Part shown: positions 1 through 5,216 of the stretch, piece after piece
How the letters are laid out: each line of letters opens with the position of its first letter
Position numbering within the stretch: the first letter of the stretch is position 1
Assembly: GCA_023264755.1 (NCBI GenBank)
Contig: JAHFVB010000390.1
Location: 1 to 5,216 of the forward strand
Length of the DNA: 5,216 nucleotides
DNA from: Mycobacterium sp.
Lineage (GTDB): Bacteria; Actinomycetota; Actinomycetes; Mycobacteriales; Mycobacteriaceae
Direction: 5' to 3'
Program-made: the position numbers and the translations under genes
Notes under the pieces: model-generated
Told to the model about the DNA's origin: nothing
Databases searched by the model: none
The model's input: only the letters and a program-made list of their open reading frames with translations

Positions 1-2454
<2,454 letters not shown>

Positions 2455-2455
<1 letters not shown>

Positions 2456-4941
2456 TGCGCGTTCCATACAGCTGGCTGCGCGACGTGGTGCGAGCCGGCG
2501 CCCCGGGCTGGGACGTCTCCGTCGACGAACTCGAGCAGACGCTGATCCGCATCGGTCACGAAGTCGAGGACGTCGTTCCGGTGGGGCCCGTGACGGGTCC
2601 GCTGACCGTCGGCCGTGTCGCCGAGCTCGAAGAGCTCACCGAGTTCAAGAAGCCCATCCGGGCCTGCAAGGTCGACGTGGGCGAGCCCGAACCGCGTGAC
2701 ATCGTCTGTGGGGCAACCAACTTCGCGGTCGGCGACCTGGTGGTCGTGGCGCTTCCCGGCACCGTATTGCCCGGCGACTTCACCATCGCCAAGCGCAAGA
2801 CCTACGGCCGCACCTCCGACGGCATGATCTGCTCGGCGTCCGAACTGAACCTGGGCACCGATCACGCCGGCATCCTCGTACTGCCGCCGGGCACCGCCGA
2901 GCCCGGCGCCTCCGCGATCGACGTCGTCGGCCTCGACGACGTGGTCTTCGACCTGGCGATCACCCCCGATCGCGGGTACTGCCTGTCGATCCGCGGGATG
3001 GCGCGCGAGCTGGCGTGTGCCCTGGACCTCGACTTCGTCGATCCCGCCGACGTGGCGCCCCTGCCCGCCGACGGCGAGGCGTGGCCACTGACCGTGCAAC
3101 CCGGGACGGGCGTACTCAGGTTCGGGTTGCGGCCCGTGACGGGCATCGACCCCACCGCGGTGTCGCCTTGGTGGATGCAGCGTCGGTTGATGCTCAGCGG
3201 CATCCGGGCGATCTCGCCCGCGGTCGACGTGACCAACTACGTGATGCTCGAACTCGGTCATCCCATGCACGCCCACGACCGGTCGCTCATCACCGGGGGA
3301 TTCGACGTGCGCTTCGCGCGGACGGGGGAGATGGTCGTCACGCTCGACGACGTCGAGCGTCGGCTCGATGCGGGTGACGTGCTGATCGTCGACGACGTCG
3401 CGACCGCGGCCATCGGCGGCGTGATGGGCGCGGGTACCACCGAAGTCCGGGCCAGCACCACCGACGTGCTCTTGGAGGCAGCGGTCTGGGATCCGGCCGC
3501 CGTGTCGCGCACTCAACGCCGGCTGCGGCTGGTCAGCGAGGCGGGGCGGCGCTACGAGCGCTCCGTCGATCCCGCGATATCCGTTGCCGCACTTGATCGT
3601 TGTGCGTCGTTGCTGGCCGACATCGCCAACGGGACCGTGGCGCCGGCGTTGACGGACTGGCGCGGCGATCCGCCCAGGGCGAGCTGGTCGCCGCCACCGG
3701 TGAGCATGCCAAGCGACCTTCCGGATCGGACCGCGGGCGTCGACTACCCGGAGGGCACCGCCACGCGCCGGCTGACCCAGATCGGCGCCTCGGTGGAGAG
3801 CTCTGGAGACCGACTGGTGGTCACTCCGCCGAGCTGGCGTCCCGACCTCAAGCAGCCGGCCGACTTGGTGGAAGAGGTGCTACGGCTGGAGGGGCTCGAG
3901 CTCATCCCGTCGGTACTCCCGGCGGCGCCGGCCGGGCGCGGGTTGACCCCGGGTCAGCTGAGGCGTAGGGCCATCGGGAAGTCGTTGGCGCTCAACGGCT
4001 TCGTCGAGGTGCTGCCGACCCCGTTCCTGCCGGCCGGGATCTTCGAGCAATGGGGCTTGGCTGCCGACGACCCACGTCGGGCCACGATGTCGGTGCTCAA
4101 TCCGCTGGAGTCCGATCGGCCGCAGTTGGCGACGACGCTGCTGCCCGGGCTCTTGGAGGCCCTGGGGCGCAACGTTTCCCGGGGGGCCGTCGACGTCGCG
4201 TTGTTCGGTCTCGAGCAGGTGGTGTTCGCGACGCCTCAGACCCGGGCCATCCAGCCCATCGCCGTCGACCGGCGGCCGACCCGCGACGAGCTCGTGGTGA
4301 TCGACGATTCGCTGCCCCGGCAGCCCCTGCACGTCGCCGCGGTGCTCACCGGCCTGCGCGAGCCGGCCGGACCGTGGGGACCGGGCCGGCCCGCGGATGC
4401 GACCGATGCGTTCGAAGCCGTCCGCATCATCGGTCGGGCGTGCCACGTCGAGCTGAGGTTGCGGTCGGCGCAACTGTTGCCGTGGCATCCCGGGCGGTGC
4501 GCCGAAGTGCTCGTCGGCGACACCGTGGTCGGTCATGCCGGGCAGCTGCATCCGGCGGTCATCGAACGCACCGGACTGCCGAAGGGCACGTGTGCCCTCG
4601 AACTCGACCTCGACGGCATCCCGATCGTCGAGCCGCTGCCCGTTCCGTCGGTGTCTCCATTCCCGGCGGTGTTCCAGGACGTCAGCCTGATCGTCGACGA
4701 CACCGTCGAAGCGCAGGCCGTCGTCGATGCCGTCCGGGCCGGCGCGGGTGAGTTGCTCGAGGACGTGCGGCTCTTCGACGTGTACGTGGGACCGCAGCTC
4801 GGCGAGGGTCGCAAGTCGCTGACGTTGGCCTTGCGCTTCCGGGCGCCGGATCGAACGCTCACCGAGGACGAGGCGAGTGCCGCGCGCGACGCGGCGGTCG
4901 CAGTGGCAGCCGAGCGGGTCGGCGCAGAGCAACGCAAGTGA
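2455..4941 (+). CDS. pheT: Phenylalanyl-tRNA synthetase beta subunit
   Basis: Partner of PheS in the (alpha-beta)2 synthetase; it binds tRNA, hydrolyses mischarged Tyr-tRNA-Phe and completes the enzyme fold. At 828 residues it is a full-length bacterial PheT. Domains in order: N-terminal region (MRVPYSWL); OB-fold tRNA-binding domain about 40-150 ([28 protein letters not shown]); B3/B4 editing domain about 210-400 with [20 protein letters not shown]5 about 405-480; catalytic-like B6/B7 about 490-700; and the C-terminal FDX-ACB anticodon-binding domain about 733-826 ([32 protein letters not shown]). Editing residues align with E. coli His265, Glu334, Thr354 and Ala356 as His272, Glu341, Ser361 and Ala363. 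The family magnesium ligands appear as Asp464, Asp470, Glu473 and Glu474. All key sites look intact. The usual HPNADKL-like stretch of the tRNA-binding domain reads [10 protein letters not shown] here, as in the M. tuberculosis protein I recall. Co-transcribed with pheS. Confidence 0.98.
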
Positions 4942-5000
4942 TCGGCTAACGAGCTCGCTCCACCGCACGTCGACGCGCCAGCGACACCGCACAAATGTAT

Positions 5001-5216
<216 letters not shown>

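Noticed and set aside
4950..4975. CGAGCTCG and CGTCGACG palindromes as an intrinsic terminator
   Set aside because: Each is a short self-complementary octamer with no loop and no following T-run, expected by chance in GC-rich DNA.

Overview
The window looks like chromosomal DNA from a mycobacterium or close relative. It is GC-rich with G/C-ended codons and uses GTG starts. Its PheS, PheT and ArgC read almost residue for residue like the Mycobacterium tuberculosis proteins as I remember them. I could not run a database search, so the genus call rests on recognition.

Layout. From the left edge to about 1388, on the minus strand, lies a partial gene for an FMN-binding glutamate synthase family protein. 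Its N-terminus is at the right and its C-terminus is cut by the window edge. Only 26 bp separate it from the divergent plus-strand pair pheS (1415-2455) and pheT (2455-4941), which encode the alpha and beta subunits of phenylalanyl-tRNA synthetase. pheS and pheT overlap by one base (TGATG) and are almost certainly co-transcribed and translationally coupled. After pheT comes a 95-bp spacer containing an AT-rich island. The window then ends 60 codons into argC, the gene for N-acetyl-gamma-glutamyl-phosphate reductase of arginine synthesis and usually the first gene of the arg operon.

Regulation. The most informative parts are the two intergenic gaps. A TATGAT -10 element sits six bases before the pheS GTG, the geometry of a leaderless mycobacterial transcript. 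A second possible -10 faces the other way, just inside the predicted N-terminus of the glutamate synthase gene. Before argC there is an ArgR-type operator, TGCAT-N4-ATGCA. It belongs to a run of three TGCA cores exactly 10 bp apart that covers the likely argC promoter.

The three enzymes are housekeeping or metabolic. PheS and PheT form one heterotetrameric enzyme, and ArgC belongs to a separate arginine regulon. The glutamate synthase-like protein has no assigned physiological role. I see no mobile element, CRISPR array, RNA gene or undescribed defence-type system. The long antisense open frames are GC-rich shadows.
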